Source: an uncultured Parasphingopyxis sp. (lineage in GTDB: Bacteria; Pseudomonadota; Alphaproteobacteria; Sphingomonadales; Sphingomonadaceae). Taken from it: DNA of 64,000 nucleotides. The translations under genes were made by a program, and so were the position numbers. Location: assembly GCA_947259005.1 (NCBI GenBank), contig CAMYKP010000007.1, positions 62,001 to 126,000 on the forward strand, given 5' to 3'. This document shows, piece by piece, positions 40,998 to 50,247 of the stretch. Each line of letters begins with the position of its first letter. Positions within the stretch are counted from its first letter, which is position 1. The notes beneath the pieces are model-generated. The model searched no databases, was not told the origin of the DNA, and worked only from the letters and a program-made list of their open reading frames with translations.

Positions 40998-43900
40998 ATG
41001 GAGGAAAGCGAGCCTGTTCAGAAGCATGGACGCCTGAAGCGACGCTACTGGCTGGGCGCTTTCGGTCTGGTTGTGGCTATCGCGCTCGGCATCACCTGGA
41101 CACAGCGTGAGGATATTGCGGCCAGATATATCGATGGTCTGCTGGCACAGGCAGAAGTCGAAGGAGGCTATGAGATCCGGGAGATCGGTATCGGGCGGCA
41201 GCGGATCGACAATCTTGTCATCGGCGATCCCGACAATCCGGATCTGACAGTTGAGTCCGCCGAAATCTATCTGCGCTACGGATTCGGGTATCCGCAAGTC
41301 CGGCGCGTTGTGGCCCGGGGCGTCAGGGTCAATGGTCAGCTTGTCGATGGCGCGTTCGATTTCGGTCAGCTCAATAATCTGCTGCCCGAAGCGACCGGCG
41401 AGCCCTTCATCCTTCCCGATATGGAGCTTCGGCTGAACGACGCGGTCATGCGCTTGCGGACGCCCTATGGGCCGGTGGCACTGGCCGCCACCGGGTCCGG
41501 GGCGTTGCCGGGCGGATTTCGCGGCTTTCTTGCGGTAGCCAGCCCCGGCCTCAGCTCCCAGGGCTGCGAGATATCGGCCGTGCGCATGAGTTTGGCGCTG
41601 GCCGTAAATGATCGCCGCCCTGCCATCGAGGGGCCGGCCCGGGCCGCGGGAATCTCCTGCGCCGAAAACGGGTTCGCCATGGAGCGGCCCGAACTGTCGC
41701 TGGATGCCATTTTCTCGGAGAGTTTTCAGCGATGGGGAGGGGATGCGGAGCTTGTCGTCGCATCGCTCAGCCATGAGCAGGGCCGCGCGGGAGAAACCCG
41801 TTTCGCTACGTCGTTCGATGGCGATATCGACAGTCAGACCGCCGGGATGATGCAGCTCAGAGCCGCCAATGCCACCGGCTTCGATTTTCAGGCGGAGCAA
41901 GCCTCGTTGCAAGGCCATTACCGGATCAGGGATGCCGGCGCGTCTATCGGGTTTGACGGCGATGTAGACCTCACCAGCGCGCGGGCCGGTGCGCCGATGC
42001 TGGAAGGATTGGTTGCCACCTTGAGGGGTGCGGAGGGAACGCCGCTTGGATCGGTCGGCATGACGCTTGCCCAAGCCGTGCAGGCGGCGGGACGCAATTT
42101 CGACGCGCGGTTCGCGCTCACTGCTGCCTATGGCGCACGGGGCGGCGCGGTGCGCTTTGCCGAAATGCGGGGAACGAGCGAAAGCGGCGCGCAGCTTGTG
42201 CTCGAACGCGGAGAGGGGCTGCGCTATGGCTGGCCGGATCGCGGCGTGGAGTTCGATGGCGCGATGCGCCTGGCCGGCGGCGGCTTTCCGCAAAGCTATG
42301 TGACATTGGATCAGTCTGCGGCAGGTGCGCCGCTTGAAGGCTATGCCGAGATCGCGCCGATGCGCACGGGAAATGCCGTGCTGCGCCTGGCCCCGGTCCG
42401 GTTCACGGCCGCGGCGAACGGCAATACGCGGATCGTCACGCAGATCGAGATGACCGGCCCGCTTGCCGACGGCCGGGTCGAGCGGTTGCGCATGCCAGTG
42501 GCGGGAACATTGGGGCAGGGCGGTCGCCTGGCCTTTGGCGAGGGTTGCGTCCCGGTGCGGTGGGACCGGCTGTCCGTGGCCGGGATGGTCGTCGGGCCAA
42601 CCCAGTTGCCGGTCTGCCCGGTCGAAGGCCGAACGTTGGTTCGCTATTCGCCGGGTACAGGCCTGAGCGGCGGAGGCAGGCTGGCCCGGCCGCGCCTGCG
42701 TGGCACGCTGGGTGGGTCTCCGCTCTCTATCACCGCACAGGATCTTCGCCTGCCTCTCAGTCGGCCCGCCTTTGCCGCAAACAATGTTTCGGTCCGGCTT
42801 GGCCCGGCAGGGGTGCAGTCGGAGCTGGATATCGAACGATTGGCCGCGAGTTTCGTCACAGGCGGTGTCGATGGCGAATTTTTCGGTGCCGAGGGCGAGC
42901 TCGCCTATGTGCCGATCCGGCTGGGGGGAGGCTCGGGCGACTGGCGGTTCGTTGGGGGAATATTGGAACTCAATGGCGCAGCCGAAGTTACGAATACCGA
43001 CCCGGATGTGTTGTTCGAGCCGCTCATCATGCGCAATATGGCGTTGCGGATGGAAAGCAGTCTGATCACCATGACGGGCGGCCTGCGCGCACCCGAACAG
43101 GACATGCTCATTGCCAGTGTCGCCTTGAATCATGACTTGGACGCCGGGCGCGGCGAAGCCGTTCTCCAAACCGACGATCTGGCTTTCGACGACAGGCTCC
43201 AGCCCACCGACCTGACCAATCTTGTCCTTGGCATAGTTGCAGAAGTGGAAGGGTTGGTCAGCGGCACCGGACATATCCGCTGGGATGCAGCGGGCGTGAC
43301 CAGCGGCGGCGAATACCAGCTGACCGATGTCGATCTTGCCGCACCGCTTGGCCCGGTACGCGGATTGACCACGAGGCTGCGTTTCACCGATTTGCTGGGC
43401 ATGAACACCGAACCCGGCCAGATCGCGACGGTGCGCGAGATCAATCCCGGCGTGCTCGTCGAGGATGGGCGCGTGCGCTATCAGCTTCTCGCGGCAAATC
43501 GGGTGCAGGTGGAGGGTGCGCGATGGCCCTTTGCCGGTGGCGAGCTGATCCTGGAACAGACTATTCTCGATTTCCGGGAGGATCAGGCGCGCGAACTGGT
43601 CTTCCGCGTCGAAGGCGTTGACGGTTTCCGGTTCCTCGAGGAACGCAATTTCGAGAATATCGTCGCGACAGGACTGTTCGACGGCGAACTTCCGATGGTT
43701 TTCGATATCAATGGCGGCCGGATCGAGGACGGGTTCCTGGTTTCACGCACCGGCGGCGGCACATTCTCTTACACCGGAGAGATCAGCGATGTGAATCTCG
43801 GCGTCTTCGGATCGCTGGCGTTTAACGCACTGGAACTGATTCGCTATTCGGAGCTCAGGATCGAATTTGACGGTGCGATAGATGGCGAAATGGTCACCAA

Positions 43901-44156
43901 TATCAATTTCACCGGCGTCTCGCCCAACCTGGCGCGCGAAGGGCAGGGCTTCATCATCGGCGGCTTTACGCGGGAGCTTGCCGAAATCCCGATCCGGTTC
44001 GACATCACGATGAACGCCCCGTTCAATCAGATGCTCTATTCCTTCCGCCTGCTCGACGATCCCGGTTTTCTCGTCAATCAGGCGATCCGCGCCCGTATAA
44101 ACCGAATACAAGCCGAACGTGATGTTCAGGCCCCCGAAAGCGATGATCTGCCATGA
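40998..44156 (+). CDS. ydbH: YdbH family AsmA-like envelope protein
   Basis: single N-terminal TM, very long beta-rich periplasmic protein; followed by YnbE- and YdbL-like genes. Confidence 0.85.
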   Translation: MEESEPVQKHGRLKRRYWLGAFGLVVAIALGITWTQREDIAARYIDGLLAQAEVEGGYEIREIGIGRQRIDNLVIGDPDNPDLTVESAEIYLRYGFGYPQVRRVVARGVRVNGQLVDGAFDFGQLNNLLPEATGEPFILPDMELRLNDAVMRLRTPYGPVALAATGSGALPGGFRGFLAVASPGLSSQGCEISAVRMSLALAVNDRRPAIEGPARAAGISCAENGFAMERPELSLDAIFSESFQRWGGDAELVVASLSHEQGRAGETRFATSFDGDIDSQTAGMMQLRAANATGFDFQAEQASLQGHYRIRDAGASIGFDGDVDLTSARAGAPMLEGLVATLRGAEGTPLGSVGMTLAQAVQAAGRNFDARFALTAAYGARGGAVRFAEMRGTSESGAQLVLERGEGLRYGWPDRGVEFDGAMRLAGGGFPQSYVTLDQSAAGAPLEGYAEIAPMRTGNAVLRLAPVRFTAAANGNTRIVTQIEMTGPLADGRVERLRMPVAGTLGQGGRLAFGEGCVPVRWDRLSVAGMVVGPTQLPVCPVEGRTLVRYSPGTGLSGGGRLARPRLRGTLGGSPLSITAQDLRLPLSRPAFAANNVSVRLGPAGVQSELDIERLAASFVTGGVDGEFFGAEGELAYVPIRLGGGSGDWRFVGGILELNGAAEVTNTDPDVLFEPLIMRNMALRMESSLITMTGGLRAPEQDMLIASVALNHDLDAGRGEAVLQTDDLAFDDRLQPTDLTNLVLGIVAEVEGLVSGTGHIRWDAAGVTSGGEYQLTDVDLAAPLGPVRGLTTRLRFTDLLGMNTEPGQIATVREINPGVLVEDGRVRYQLLAANRVQVEGARWPFAGGELILEQTILDFREDQARELVFRVEGVDGFRFLEERNFENIVATGLFDGELPMVFDINGGRIEDGFLVSRTGGGTFSYTGEISDVNLGVFGSLAFNALELIRYSELRIEFDGAIDGEMVTNINFTGVSPNLAREGQGFIIGGFTRELAEIPIRFDITMNAPFNQMLYSFRLLDDPGFLVNQAIRARINRIQAERDVQAPESDDLP

Positions 44157-44392
44157 AGAATGCCATATTGACGTTGAAGGAGAGCAATGCGACCCAAGGA
44201 TGGATGAGCCGGGCAACCCTTTTGACCGCAGCATTTCTTGCTGTGCTGACAAGTGGCTGCGTACAGGTTTCCGCCCCTGTGGAACCGATTGTGATTGAAC
44301 TGAATATTAGCGTGCAACAGACTGTCGACGTGAATTTGCAGGAAGATGTCGAGAATCTGATCGAAAATAACCCGGAGTTGTTTCCAGAATGA
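44153..44392 (+). CDS. ynbE: YnbE family lipoprotein
   Basis: LTSGCVQVSAPVEPIVIELNISVQQTVDVNLQEDVENLIENNPELFP. Confidence 0.9.
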   Translation: MKNAILTLKESNATQGWMSRATLLTAAFLAVLTSGCVQVSAPVEPIVIELNISVQQTVDVNLQEDVENLIENNPELFPE

Positions 44393-44772
44393 CCAAGCGT
44401 AACAAAAGCCTCGTCGCCATTTTTTCCACTGCCGCCATTGTCGGCGGTATTGCAACCATGGCTCCCGCCCAGAACAGCGCGGTCAGTCAGGCGATTTCGC
44501 AAGGGATCGTTGGTGAAACCGCATCGGGCTATCTCGGCTTTGCGCAAACGCCGTCGGCGGAATTGCGCGCCCAGGTCGATGCCATCAATCTCGGTCGCCG
44601 CTCGGCCTTTGCCGATCTCGCCCAGCAGCGGGGCACGACCCGTCAGCAGGTTGGCGAGGAAACGGCCTGCAACCGCCTGTCGAGCATCGATCCGGGCGAA
44701 GTATACCAGCTGCGTGATGGCGTATGGCGGACACGCGGCGCTGCGCCGATTCCAACACCGGATTATTGTTAG
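44389..44772 (+). CDS. ydbL: YdbL family (DUF1318) protein
   Basis: AISQGIVGETASGYLGF...VDAINLGRRSAFADLAQQRGTTRQQVGEETACNRL. Confidence 0.9.
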   Translation: MTKRNKSLVAIFSTAAIVGGIATMAPAQNSAVSQAISQGIVGETASGYLGFAQTPSAELRAQVDAINLGRRSAFADLAQQRGTTRQQVGEETACNRLSSIDPGEVYQLRDGVWRTRGAAPIPTPDYC

Positions 44773-44891
44773 CCCGGATCAGCCTCAGCGCGGGGCGGTG
44801 TAGCGGCGGCGCACCGGTCTGAATGCTGCAGGCGATGTCGACATTTTAGTCATTCCGATCCCGGACAACATCGATATTTGGCGGTTAATGG

Positions 44892-44940
44892 CCGTTTTTC
44901 CGTAGAATCCAACTGTTCGATTCCGGCGTCCGTTTTTCCG
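44892..44940 (+). repeat. pair of 11-bp direct repeats CCGTTTTTCCG upstream of the atp operon
   Basis: CCGTTTTTCCG at 44892..44902 and 44930..44940 (38 bp period). Confidence 0.7.
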
Positions 44941-44985
44941 AACCAAACAATCCCCAAATGCCATGCCGCACTGCATCATATGCGG

Positions 44986-45014
44986 TTGACTTGAAAAGGG
45001 TCGCTCACTAAACG
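44986..45014 (+). promoter_or_regulatory. candidate sigma70-type promoter of the atp operon
   Basis: TTGACT-N17-TAAACG about 70 bp upstream of atpI. Confidence 0.4.
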
Positions 45015-45083
45015 GGCCGTGCCTTGGCGGGGTCGATCGCCTCCATGCGCGCGTCCGGCGTTATTTGGCCAATAGGAGCAAGC

Positions 45084-45404
45084 ATGGCGGAGAAAGAAAC
45101 CGCACAGGATCCCTTCGTCGCGGAAGATTCGCGGCTTGAGTCGCTTGAAGAGCGATTGCAGGCCGCTCAACGCGCAGAAGAGATCCGGTCAGGCAAGCGC
45201 AACAAGGTTCCCGCCAAGGGCTATTCCCAAGGGAACCGCGTGCTTGCCGAAATGATCGGGGGTCCTGTTGGTGGGGGTGTGATCGGCTGGTTGCTAGACC
45301 TGTGGTTCGACACCTTCCCATGGCTGATGCTGGCGATGATGTTCCTCGGATTCGCTGTCGGCATCAGGAATGTGTTTCGAATTGCCAAAGAGCGCCCGGA
45401 ATGA
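45084..45404 (+). CDS. atpI: ATP synthase protein I (AtpI)
   Basis: GNRVLAEMIGGPVGGGVIGWLLDLWFDTFPWLMLAMMFLGFAVGIRNVFR directly upstream of atpB. Confidence 0.9.
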   Translation: MAEKETAQDPFVAEDSRLESLEERLQAAQRAEEIRSGKRNKVPAKGYSQGNRVLAEMIGGPVGGGVIGWLLDLWFDTFPWLMLAMMFLGFAVGIRNVFRIAKERPE

Positions 45405-45456
45405 TCGTCACTATGATCTTGGGCGCTTTTTGACTGAATGAACGGGATGTTTGAGC

Positions 45457-46236
45457 GTGGCTGAAGGCGGCGAAATCGATCCGATGCACCAGTTTCAGGT
45501 AGAGCCGCTTGTCGGCGCCTGGGATCCAGCTGGCGGAAGCATCGTGTTCACCAATTCCACGATGTGGATGCTGATTGCGCTTGCCGCGATCTGGCTGTTC
45601 ATGTGGGGCGGCATGAAGCGCGAACTGGTCCCCGGCCGTTGGCAGCTCGCCGTTGAAGGCCTGACCGGCTTTATAAACAATATGGTTTCGACCAGCATCG
45701 GACCGAAGGGCAAGAAATATATTCCCTTCGTGTTTACGATCTTCATGTTCATCCTGTTCGCCAACATGCTCGGCCTGGTGCCGATCGGCGTTGTGGGCGG
45801 CCATCCCTTCACCGTGACAAGCCATTTCGTGATTACAGGCACGATGGCGATCATGAGCTTCTCGATCGTTCTTGCGGTCGGCTTCTGGAAGCATGGCCTG
45901 AAATTTTTCACCCTGTTCATCCCGCATGGCACGCCGTTGCCGATGGTTCCGCTGATCTTCATGATCGAGCTGATCTCCTTCATGGTCCGCCCGTTCAGCC
46001 TCGCTCTGCGACTGTTTATCGCGATGACCGCCGGCCATATCCTTTTGAAGGTGTTTGGCAGTTTCATCGTGCAGGGCATGAACGCGGGCGCCGAATATGG
46101 CCTCTTGGTCAGCCTGCCGAGCTTCCTGCTTATCGTGTTCATCAGCGCGCTTGAGCTGTTGGTTTGCGCCATCCAGGCTTATGTGTTTGCACTGCTGACG
46201 ACTCTCTACATCAACGATGCAGAAAACCTGCATTGA
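45457..46236 (+). CDS. atpB: F0F1 ATP synthase subunit A
   Basis: ISFMVRPFSLALRLFIAMTAGHILLKVF; SALELLVCAIQAYVFALLTTLYI; start GTG 45457 (or TTG 45451). Confidence 0.96.
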   Translation: MAEGGEIDPMHQFQVEPLVGAWDPAGGSIVFTNSTMWMLIALAAIWLFMWGGMKRELVPGRWQLAVEGLTGFINNMVSTSIGPKGKKYIPFVFTIFMFILFANMLGLVPIGVVGGHPFTVTSHFVITGTMAIMSFSIVLAVGFWKHGLKFFTLFIPHGTPLPMVPLIFMIELISFMVRPFSLALRLFIAMTAGHILLKVFGSFIVQGMNAGAEYGLLVSLPSFLLIVFISALELLVCAIQAYVFALLTTLYINDAENLH

Positions 46237-46282
46237 TCCTTATTTCAACCATTACCTAGATACGACAGAAGGAGTTAATTCC

Positions 46283-46510
46283 ATGGAACTTGAAGCTGCA
46301 AAAATGATCGGTGCCGGTCTTGCTGCAATCGGTGTTGGCGCTGCCGCCACTGGTGTGGGCAACGTATTCGGATCGTTCCTTGAAGGCGCACTGCGCAACC
46401 CGGCTGCTGCCGACGCCGAACAGGGCCGCCTGTTCATCGGCTTCGCTGCTGCCGAGCTGCTCGGTCTGATCGCCTTCACCGTAGCCATCCTGATCCTCTT
46501 CGTATTCTAG
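46283..46510 (+). CDS. atpE: F0F1 ATP synthase subunit C
   Basis: AAKMIGAGLAAIGVGAAATGVGNVFGSFLEGALRNPAA...GFAAAELLGLIAFTVAILILF. Confidence 0.97.
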   Translation: MELEAAKMIGAGLAAIGVGAAATGVGNVFGSFLEGALRNPAAADAEQGRLFIGFAAAELLGLIAFTVAILILFVF

Positions 46511-46511
46511 T

Positions 46512-46546
46512 CGAACCGGGCGCTGCTTTCCGGCAGCGCCTGTTCG
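46512..46546 (+). terminator. stable hairpin immediately downstream of atpE
   Basis: CGAA..GGCGCTGC-TTTCCG-GCAGCGCC..TTCG, perfect 8-bp core stem plus outer 4 bp, no U tract. Confidence 0.5.
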
Positions 46547-46583
46547 GTATAGAGTTGAAGACAAGCGATAGGATTCCGGTCTC

Positions 46584-47078
46584 ATGCCACAAATAGATCA
46601 GGTCATGATCAGCTATGCGTCACAGATTGTGTCGCTGCTCGTCGTGCTCGCCATCATCTATTTCGGTATCGCCAAGGCGATGCTGCCCAAAGTCCAGGAT
46701 ACGATCGATGCACGCGCCAAGCGTGTGTCGGACGACCTTGCAGCCGCCGAAACGGCACATCAGCGGGCGGACGAGATTGAAGAAACCTATCGCAACCAGA
46801 TGAACGACGCGCGGTCGGACGCCAATGGCGTGACGACCGAGGCAAAGGCGAAAGCTGCTGCCGAGAATGACAAGCGCGTCGCTGCAGCCGATGAAAAGCT
46901 TGATGCCAAGCTTGCCGAAGCAGAAGCCGCATTGGCAACTGCGCGCACTGCCGCGCTGGCCGAGATTGAGAATGTCGCCGTAGAGGCGACACAGGATATC
47001 GTGGCCAAGGTTTCCGGCGGCACGGTTGCCGCTGCTGAAGCCAAAAAGGCTGTAAAAGAGGTGATGGCCAATGGCTGA
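46584..47078 (+). CDS. F0F1 ATP synthase subunit B'
   Basis: short TM then coiled stalk; between atpE and atpF, typical of alphaproteobacterial F0 operons. Confidence 0.92.
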   Translation: MPQIDQVMISYASQIVSLLVVLAIIYFGIAKAMLPKVQDTIDARAKRVSDDLAAAETAHQRADEIEETYRNQMNDARSDANGVTTEAKAKAAAENDKRVAAADEKLDAKLAEAEAALATARTAALAEIENVAVEATQDIVAKVSGGTVAAAEAKKAVKEVMANG

Positions 47079-47673
47079 AGGTAACCCCGAGCTCGAGCAC
47101 GAACTTTCGAACGAAGTTCATGACGATATGGGGCTTCCCGGTACGGAGGCCCATACCGAAGAGGCTGCACATGCAGAGCCGACGGCTCTGTTCCTCGATG
47201 CCAATGGCTGGGTTGCGATGGCGATGATCTTCGTCATTGCCGTCATGCTGTGGAAGAAAGTCCCGTCGATCATCGGGGCCGCAATGGACAAGCGCATCGA
47301 CGCCATCCGGGCCGAGATTGACGAAGCCTCGAAGCTGCGTTCCGAAGCCGAAGCGATCAAGGCCGAATATGAAGCCAAGACTGCCAATGCCGACAAGGAA
47401 GCCGCTGCGATGCTCGACCGGGCTCGCGAAGAGGCCGATGGCATTGTCGCCCAGGCGCATGCCGATGCCGACGCATTGATCGAACGTCGCGGCCGTCTGG
47501 CCGAAGACAAGATCGCAGCAGCCGAGCGTAGCGCGATCGCCGAAGTGCGCGCCAAGGCAGCGAGCGCGGCGACTGCTGCCGCGGCAGCGCTGATCCAACA
47601 GAAGCATGATGCCGATGCGGACAAGGCGCTGATCGACAGCACGATCTCCGGCATGGATGTTCGCCTGAACTAG
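47071..47673 (+). CDS. atpF: F0F1 ATP synthase subunit B
   Basis: GWVAMAMIFVIAVMLWKKVPSIIGAAMDKRIDAIRAEIDEASKLRSEAEAI. Confidence 0.92.
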   Translation: MAEGNPELEHELSNEVHDDMGLPGTEAHTEEAAHAEPTALFLDANGWVAMAMIFVIAVMLWKKVPSIIGAAMDKRIDAIRAEIDEASKLRSEAEAIKAEYEAKTANADKEAAAMLDRAREEADGIVAQAHADADALIERRGRLAEDKIAAAERSAIAEVRAKAASAATAAAAALIQQKHDADADKALIDSTISGMDVRLN

Positions 47674-47712
47674 GCTGTCTGGCCGCTTCGCATTTGCCGA
47701 CTGCAAGCGAGT

Positions 47713-47732
47713 GCCATCCGCGACCGGATGGC
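47713..47732. terminator. bidirectional hairpin between convergent atpF and cupin genes
   Basis: GCCATCCG-CGAC-CGGATGGC followed by TTT. Confidence 0.6.
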
Positions 47733-47742
47733 TTTGCGCTCG

Positions 47743-48147
47743 TCAGGGTTTCGGTTCGACAATCAGATAGACGCCGGTTTCCGTGCCGATATTGACTGCT
47801 TCGTGCCAGTCGATCCCGTCGCTCCACCAGGATGCACCGCTTTCCAGAATGCGCTCTGCCGTGCCATTGGCGCTGGTGATGCGCATGGTGCTGCCTTCCA
47901 GAATATATCCCCAATGCGGGGGATGGAAATGGCGCTCATGGCCGATCCCGGGCGGAAATGTGCAGCGGCCCACGCGCATCTCGTCATTCTCGTAGAGTAG
48001 CTCGCACACTTCCTCTCCTTGCCATCCCGCGTCGAAAGCGGTTGGCAGATCGTCTGCGCTTTGCGCGGCAAGCGGAAAAGCACCACCGAACGCAAGGAAG
48101 ACAAGGGGCGCAAGAGATAAGCGCAACGCATTCGGGTGTGCAGGCAT
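47743..48147 (-). CDS. secreted cupin-fold protein
   Basis: signal peptide, HERHFHPPHWGYILEGSTMRIT...WHEAVN cupin motifs. Confidence 0.75.
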   Translation of the reverse strand: MPAHPNALRLSLAPLVFLAFGGAFPLAAQSADDLPTAFDAGWQGEEVCELLYENDEMRVGRCTFPPGIGHERHFHPPHWGYILEGSTMRITSANGTAERILESGASWWSDGIDWHEAVNIGTETGVYLIVEPKP

Positions 48148-48285
48148 GACGTTCGTTCCTCCGGAATGGCCCTTGCTGGTATAGGTTTGCGGTGTGGCGG
48201 ACAACGCTGTTTACCGCAGGGCCTATACTGGCGGGAATGCGGATTGCGATTTGCGGCCAGGCCATCAAACCCCTAAATCCCCCCT

Positions 48286-50211
48286 GTGAGCGACCAACCC
48301 AACGCCCCCGACCGGTTCAACGAAGACAAGGCCACCTATACGGTCAAGGGTAGCGATATGCCCGATCTCGACGCAGGCGTGGCGGCGATCCGCGATGTCG
48401 TGAAGACCCTGCCGGCTCGGCCCGGCGTGTACCGGATGCTCGATGCGCGCGGCGATGTTTTATACGTTGGCAAGGCGGCGAGCCTCAGGTCACGCGTGCC
48501 CAATTACATGCAGGTCCAGCAGCTGCCCCGGCGGCTCCAGCGCATGGTGGCGCAGACCCGGGCGATGACGATCGTCACGACGGAGACAGAGGCCGAGGCG
48601 CTGCTCCTCGAAGCGCAGCTGATCAAGCGCTATCGGCCGCCGTACAATGTCCTGCTGCGCGACGACAAAAGCTTCCCCTTCATCCTGCTGCGCGAAGATC
48701 ATGACTTTCCCCGGATCATGAAACATCGGGGAGCAAGACGGGCCAAGGGGCAATATTTCGGGCCGTTTGCCAGCGCAGGTTCGGTCAATCAGACGATCAA
48801 CGCGCTGCAGAAGATGTTCCTCCTCAGAAACTGCACGGACAGCTTTTTCAGCAACCGGGACCGTCCGTGCCTGCTCTACCAGATCCGCCGCTGTTCGGCG
48901 CCCTGTGTCGGACGGATCAGCGATGCGGACTATGGCGAACTGGTCGAGGATGCGAAAAACTTCCTCTCCGGCAAAAGCACCGATGTGCAGAAAAAGCTGG
49001 GCGCACAGATGGAGAAGGCTTCGGTCGAACTCGATTTCGAGATGGCGGCTGTTTATCGCGACCGGCTGAAAGCGCTGACCTTCATCCAGGGCAGTCAGGC
49101 GATCACCGCGCAGGGCGTATCCGACGCTGATGTGTTCGCACTGGCCAGCAAGGCGGGAACGGTCGGCATCCAGGCCTTTTTCATTCGCGGTGGCCAGAAT
49201 TGGGGGCATCGCAGCTTCTTTCCCGCCCATACCAAGGACGTGCCGGAAGAGGAGGCGCTTCAGGCTTTCCTCATGCAGTTCTACGAGGAAGTGCCGCCGC
49301 CGAAACTCGTCCTGATCGACCGTGACCTGCCGGATATGGCGCTGCTCGCTGAAGCCTTGGCCGAGCGCGCGGACCGCAAGGTTACGCTCAAGATTCCGCA
49401 GCGCGGCGACCAGAGAAAATTGCTCGAACAGGCGAAGCGCAACGCAAGCGAGGCGTTGGAGCGACGGCTCGCGGAATCATCGAGCCAGGCAAAGGTGATG
49501 CGCGAACTGGCGGAGCTTTTCGAACTGGACGATCTGCCCGATCGCATCGAGATATATGATAACAGCCATGTCTCCGGCACCAATGCCGTCGGCGCGATGG
49601 TCGTCGCCGGGCCGGAAGGTTTCCGCAAATCCAACTACCGCAAGTTCAACATCAAGCGGCCCGAAACGGCGCCGGGTGACGATTTCGCCATGATGCGCGA
49701 AGTGTTCGAACGCCGTTTCGCACGGGCGGAAAAAGAAGATCCGGAACGCAACAAGGGCGAATGGCCGGATCTTGTGCTGATCGATGGCGGCAAAGGGCAG
49801 GTGAGTGCGGCCGCCAGCACGCTGGAGGAAATGGGGATCAGCGATGTCGCGCTTATCGGCATCTCGAAAGGGCCGGATCGCAATGCCGGGCGCGAGCATT
49901 TCCACTTTCCCGACGGGAGAGAGGAACTGTTGCCGCCGAACAGTGCGCTGATGTTCTATCTCCAGCGGTTGCGCGACGAAGCCCATCGTTTTGCGATCGG
50001 AGCGCACCGCCAGAAACGGGCAAAGGCGATGGGTACGAGCCCGCTCGACCAGGTTCCCGGCATCGGCCCGGCGCGCAAACGGGCGCTGCTCCTGCATTTC
50101 GGCACGGCTCGGGCCGTCAAGGCGGCAGGTCTGGAAGACATCATGCGCGTGCCCGGTGTTTCAAAAGCGATGGCGCAGGCGATCTACGATTATTTTCATG
50201 CGAGTGGGTGA
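48286..50211 (+). CDS. uvrC: excinuclease ABC subunit C
   Basis: PGVYRMLDARGDVLYVGKA GIY-YIG, LLYQIRRCSAPCVGRIS, IEIYDNSHVSGTNAVGAMVV, HhH C-terminus. Confidence 0.98.
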   Translation: MSDQPNAPDRFNEDKATYTVKGSDMPDLDAGVAAIRDVVKTLPARPGVYRMLDARGDVLYVGKAASLRSRVPNYMQVQQLPRRLQRMVAQTRAMTIVTTETEAEALLLEAQLIKRYRPPYNVLLRDDKSFPFILLREDHDFPRIMKHRGARRAKGQYFGPFASAGSVNQTINALQKMFLLRNCTDSFFSNRDRPCLLYQIRRCSAPCVGRISDADYGELVEDAKNFLSGKSTDVQKKLGAQMEKASVELDFEMAAVYRDRLKALTFIQGSQAITAQGVSDADVFALASKAGTVGIQAFFIRGGQNWGHRSFFPAHTKDVPEEEALQAFLMQFYEEVPPPKLVLIDRDLPDMALLAEALAERADRKVTLKIPQRGDQRKLLEQAKRNASEALERRLAESSSQAKVMRELAELFELDDLPDRIEIYDNSHVSGTNAVGAMVVAGPEGFRKSNYRKFNIKRPETAPGDDFAMMREVFERRFARAEKEDPERNKGEWPDLVLIDGGKGQVSAAASTLEEMGISDVALIGISKGPDRNAGREHFHFPDGREELLPPNSALMFYLQRLRDEAHRFAIGAHRQKRAKAMGTSPLDQVPGIGPARKRALLLHFGTARAVKAAGLEDIMRVPGVSKAMAQAIYDYFHASG

Positions 50212-50247
50212 AACCCGATTTACGGCACAGGCCAAGCCGACATCCGA

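Noticed and set aside
39355-41037. 560-aa plus-strand ORF across the quinone oxidoreductase and radC genes
   Set aside because: Spans two well supported minus-strand genes; composition of a shadow ORF.
40899-43274. 791-aa minus-strand ORF antisense to ydbH
   Set aside because: Low-complexity His/Arg/Gln composition typical of an antisense shadow in GC-rich DNA; ydbH with ynbE/ydbL is much better supported.
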